Of a stretch of 64,000 nt of DNA, positions 60,511-64,000 are shown one piece after another; positions within the stretch are counted from its first letter, which is position 1; each line of letters begins with the position of its first letter. The position numbers and the translations under genes were made by a program. The notes under the pieces are model-generated. The model worked only from the letters and a program-made list of their open reading frames with translations, did not search any database and was not told where the DNA came from. Source of the stretch: Gnetum montanum (Eukaryota > Streptophyta > Gnetopsida > Gnetales > Gnetaceae); NCBI GenBank assembly GCA_015680685.1, contig MNCI01005294.1, positions 208,416-272,415 on the forward strand. The letters are read 5' to 3'.

Positions 60511-61278
60511 TTCAGTATATATGTTTCTCTCTTTCTAGTTAGATTTTATTTCCAACATTTATATATATCTTGATTTTACATTTTGCATATCTTTCTTCTA
60601 CCATTTAGTTTCTTATATTTCTATGGTCCATGACATTATGCTATGTTTCATTGTTTTCTTTTACTACATAGTTCATTTGTTATCTTGTCCCTTGCCATCG
60701 CTAATCATTCATAAGGAATTTTATCCAATGTAATGCTCTCCAATCTAAGGCTTAAGAAAGAGGATGTTATATTGCATATACCTAAATTGTCACTGACTCT
60801 AGCATCATGTTGTGATTCTCCCATATCTCTTTCTACATTTTCATCATCAATTACAAAATTATGGTAAATTCCATTATAGAAACCTTGTTCATTTCTATCC
60901 ATCATAGAATTTTACATTTGATTCTATTAAAAACCTTAAAATTATATTTTCATTATTGTTAAACTACATTTTTTATCAAAACCTTTCCTTACCATATCAA
61001 AAAACTTTTCATGTTTTTAATATAATAATCATGATTGATATGCCAATGAAAATCGTATCTCACCTCATGATATTCTTATTTATTAGCGCAAAATCTAACT
61101 TTGTAGAAAAATATTATAGCACTTTTGCAATACATATTCATAAAGTATTGACAAAGTTGTCTTTCATATACACACATCCATCATTACCAATATTGGAACA
61201 TGCAACCTTTGACACTAGTATTATACTACATTTAACTTCTCATTTAATTTTATAAAAAAAATTTACTAGTTTTTAAAT
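60511..61278. other. Unassigned sequence right of element C
   Basis: AT-rich. Frames at 60705-60905 (minus) and 60956-61255 (plus) are not recognised. It may include the end of C's LTR. Confidence 0.4.
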
Positions 61279-61400
61279 GTTCCTTAATTAGATTTATTTT
61301 ATCTTTGGTTGATCTTTTAAACTTAGAATTAAACCAAGTAGATATTAAGACCACCTTCTTGCATGGTGATCTTGGTGAAGATATACATGTTTTCCTAGAT
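61279..61400 (+). pseudogene. Copia reverse transcriptase scrap
   Basis: The plus frame from 61293 reads SLVDLLNLELNQ and then VDIKTTFLHGDLGEDIHV, a clear match to the copia RT motif LDVKTAFLHGDLEEEIYM. Nothing before or after it can be matched, so only about 40 codons of RT remain. Orientation is plus. The source element cannot be named. Confidence 0.8.
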
Positions 61401-61789
61401 TCTAAACAAAGGATCAAATCATCCACATCATTATTGTATTTATAGAATCCTCCATAATATGTTAAATGTCCCATGCCATGTTGTAGATGCATATCTATCA
61501 ACTAAAGGAACATTAGAAAATCATATTGTTACTAGTATTTAACATGTTCTCATAGTAAAGTATACAAAAATTATCCATTAACATACCCTAACTCTAAAAA
61601 AATATTTTAGCAAGTATTACATTCTTATGAAGTGACCAACCAAAAATTATAACTTTCTTTGTTACTAGACACTTATACATCACATTCCATCTTTTTACGA
61701 ATCCATATTTTGCCAACAAAAGCTTCTGGGTAGAACATGTTGCCAAAAAATTATTCTTGGTTGAACATGACTCTAGAAGATTAAATTGA
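61401..61789. other. Unassigned stretch between copia scrap and LINE
   Basis: A minus-strand 78-codon frame (61830-61594) continues from the LINE frame but its left part matches no LINE motif I know. Confidence 0.35.
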
Positions 61790-63100
61790 CTAATCATATC
61801 AAGTAAAAATATACCCTTTTCAAATATCATATCAAAAGCTTTACCTATGCTAATTTTAATAAACTTACTAGATAATCTAGCCTTAGAGATACATTACATA
61901 AATTCCTAAAGTAGAAAAATATGATCTTGAATATACATCCCTTTCATGAGGTCTACTTAATTTTCATCCCTAAGGATGCATGAGACATTTCAGATTACGC
62001 ATAATACTTTTGAAAAAATCCATCATAAGAGCATTAAATATCGCTATATGCCTTTAATTAAACAAGTTCAAAAGATCCCTCCTTTTTAAATTAAGGATAA
62101 CTCTTAAATAGTTTAACTTCTTAGGTAGCTATTCCCATTTGAGTATCAAGATAAAAGCATTGATAATATTATCCTCAAAAATATTAACAAAATTCTCTAA
62201 AAAATTAAATAAATCACTCATATGGACTAGAGGTCCTCCCAACCTATATGGTGAAGATATCCTCCATAGCTTCCTCTCTAGTAATGAAAGCCATCAAATG
62301 ATTATTATCTTATTCACCTACCACTTTGTATGAATAAGAATTAATAAGTTAGAGGATGAGGCTTTTTTAGGTCTAGAACTAATCCGTAGTAAAATATATT
62401 TTATTAAAATTAGAATAAAGATCATCTTTCATCTTAAATATGTAGATCTAACCTGCCACTTTTATGAAACTGAAATTGAAATTAAAAATTTTTATTTACA
62501 TTCACTAAGAGTTATTGGAATTATCAAACTAGTTTTAGAATTCCTTTTATAAATTTAGTAGCCATAAAGAAGAATCTAGTGTTTTTATATCCTCATCTTT
62601 AAAGCAATGCACTCAAGATTACTTTTTAAAGTATAGTTCCTTATTATGCAAAATGGTTTGCAAATTTCTAAGAGTCTCAAATATCATCATTAGTAATATC
62701 AAAAACCTCTTCTTGCTAGGCCTTTATGTGTTGAGAAAATTATAAATGCTCATCATTAAAGTATTTCAAGAAATATTTATTATACATAGGCCTTTCCCTA
62801 ATACAGTGTTTTACTTTATAAAGAGAGATTTTTATGAAATCCCTTGTGTGGGTACTAGAATAATAAGATTTCAAGCCATTTAGGATTTCTTTCTTAAGCC
62901 ATGATTTTTGGAGCCAAGATCACATCAATTATAAGGGAGTGGATCCCCTCCTCTACTAGTCAAAGTAGAGAAGTATTAATTGATGAAGTTGAAAAGGGGA
63001 AATTAAAATTGAGTCATAAGCATAAAAATTAACTATACCTTGTCAATCCTTAAGATTACACTATCAAAACTATGTCTCTTGCTGCTCAAATGCACTTGCA
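61790..63100 (-). pseudogene. LINE (L1-type) reverse transcriptase region, decayed
   Basis: Read on the minus strand from right to left. KNTRFFFMAT near 62585 matches the NTRFFH box upstream of L1 RT. Then EAMEDIFT and FREFC/ENFVNIFEDNIIN-like sequence (62320-62170), and NYLRVILNLKRRDLLNLFN, RHIAIFNALMM (about 62120-62020), the VILIPK and RPISL region. Then MKGMYIQDHIFLL, ISKARLSSKFIKI and GKAFDMI (about 61955-61835), matching the GRxIxDNI and KAFD boxes. Frames change repeatedly. The catalytic FADD box was not found, so the RT is cut short. LINEs insert by target-primed reverse transcription. No poly-A tail or target duplication was identified. Confidence 0.7.
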
Positions 63101-64000
63101 ACCATGAATTTTGGACTCTAATGATGATATGCATAAACTAATGTATCCAAATTAGCTTAATGAATTTTTTTCTTAATTCTATAAAACTACATGATATTTT
63201 TTAGTAAGAAATACAAGAGGATTTAATTAGTACATGGACTAGGAAATAATATAGAAAATTTCATCATAATAAATGTTTTTTTTAGTCACATCCATCAAAT
63301 TTAGCAAGAGCAACGTTTAGTTTTAGTTGTTATAACTTTTATCCTAATATATTAGTAACACTCTTGATTTTTTCAATAAGAAGTACAATTATTTGAATAC
63401 TGACATCTATTTTCTAACTTCAATTTATTATGAGAAGATTATATATATTAATTAGAATGATTTTATTTATTATAACATTTATAATTGGAATTATATTTTT
63501 CCCATTCATTTATATGTGATCTTAGAGTTCTTACCTCTTGTTATCTATTTTCAATTTTGTTATTAAAGTACAAATAGTTTTGTGGCTTTTGTTTTTCCAA
63601 ATCTCTTAGTTTCAAAAGTTATGTGTTCTTGCTTTGGACTCCATATATCCTCACAACTTTTAAGATTTTTCTCCAACTATAAGTTTGATAGTAAAATAAA
63701 TAGAAAATTGGATAAGCAATTTATTTAAAGTTTTATTTCTTAAATTTCACTAAGTTGAAATATTTTTCTTTCAATGTAATTTCATGATTTACATATTTGC
63801 CAAAGTCCTTGATCAATAAGAATAAGCTAAAGTTTTTGTTTTCCAAGTATGATTGTATGGTGCAATGTTTTTACTGAGTTTATATAATGATCCACTTTTC
63901 ATATATTTTGATCTAGTTTTTATGAATGTTCTTTAATTTACGACAATGATGTGTGAATTTAATCTAACATGTTTTTCTTCAACAAAATCAATTCAAGATA
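63101..64000. other. Unassigned AT-rich sequence
   Basis: Nothing recognised on either strand. It may hold more decayed LINE sequence. Confidence 0.4.

Noticed and set aside
60660-60670. CTACA as the right target duplication of element C (left flank CTACA at 22206-22210)
   Set aside because: The sequence before it does not end in CA, and LTR similarity cannot be followed that far. A five-base match is expected by chance.

Overview
The window is intergenic plant nuclear DNA built almost entirely of old, decayed LTR retrotransposons. No host gene, tRNA or rRNA is recognisable. The evidence is AT-rich composition, Ty3/gypsy and Ty1/copia protein remnants with many stops and frameshifts, paired long terminal repeats, plant-type polypurine tracts and primer sites, and a LINE fragment. 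One ambiguous base (n at 19617) suggests a draft assembly. Strong decay and deep nesting suit a seed plant with a large, slowly purged genome; a gymnosperm would fit, but the sequence does not prove it. All element boundaries and similarities were judged by eye. Left part: 1-1170 is unassigned. Element E (about 1175-12690, + strand) is a 5'-truncated Tat-lineage gypsy element. It has an antisense ORF block (1175-5660), then reverse transcriptase, RNase H, a second archaeal-like RNase H and integrase (6664-10110), a polypurine tract and a 3' LTR from 11175. A possible copia 3' end follows (12700-14160). Element F (14165-19806, - strand) is an Athila-like gag-protease element with no RT or integrase. 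Element G is a copia primer site plus gag stub (20373-20510). Centre and right: one old chromovirus, element C, runs from its 5' LTR at 22211 to its 3' LTR beyond 60300 and was invaded three times. Element D (25271-31614, - strand) is a copia-type gag-only element between C's 5' LTR and gag. Element B (34807-47874, + strand) is a Tat-like element that split C's integrase between the second and third catalytic residues. Element A (48791-58034, + strand) is a Tat-like gag-protease element inside C's 3' LTR. C's gag, protease, RT, RNase H, integrase, GPY/F module and chromodomain can be followed in order across these insertions. Beyond C lie unassigned sequence, a copia RT scrap (61279-61400) and a LINE reverse transcriptase on the - strand (about 61790-63100). 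How the parts work together: nothing looks coding-competent, and the value is in structure. A, B and E share the LTR head (TGAAAC), the polypurine tract and spacer sequences, so they form one lineage; A looks like a deletion derivative that lost RT to integrase. B and E carry a homologous antisense ORF block lying between protease and RT, where Ogre-type elements have an intron. D's LTRs hold a dense array of a 12-base motif whose copies are TG in one LTR and CA at the same site in the other, as expected if each began as a palindromic GACGTC box and lost its CpG by deamination. A's LTRs and leader carry a comparable array of a TCACGCTG motif.
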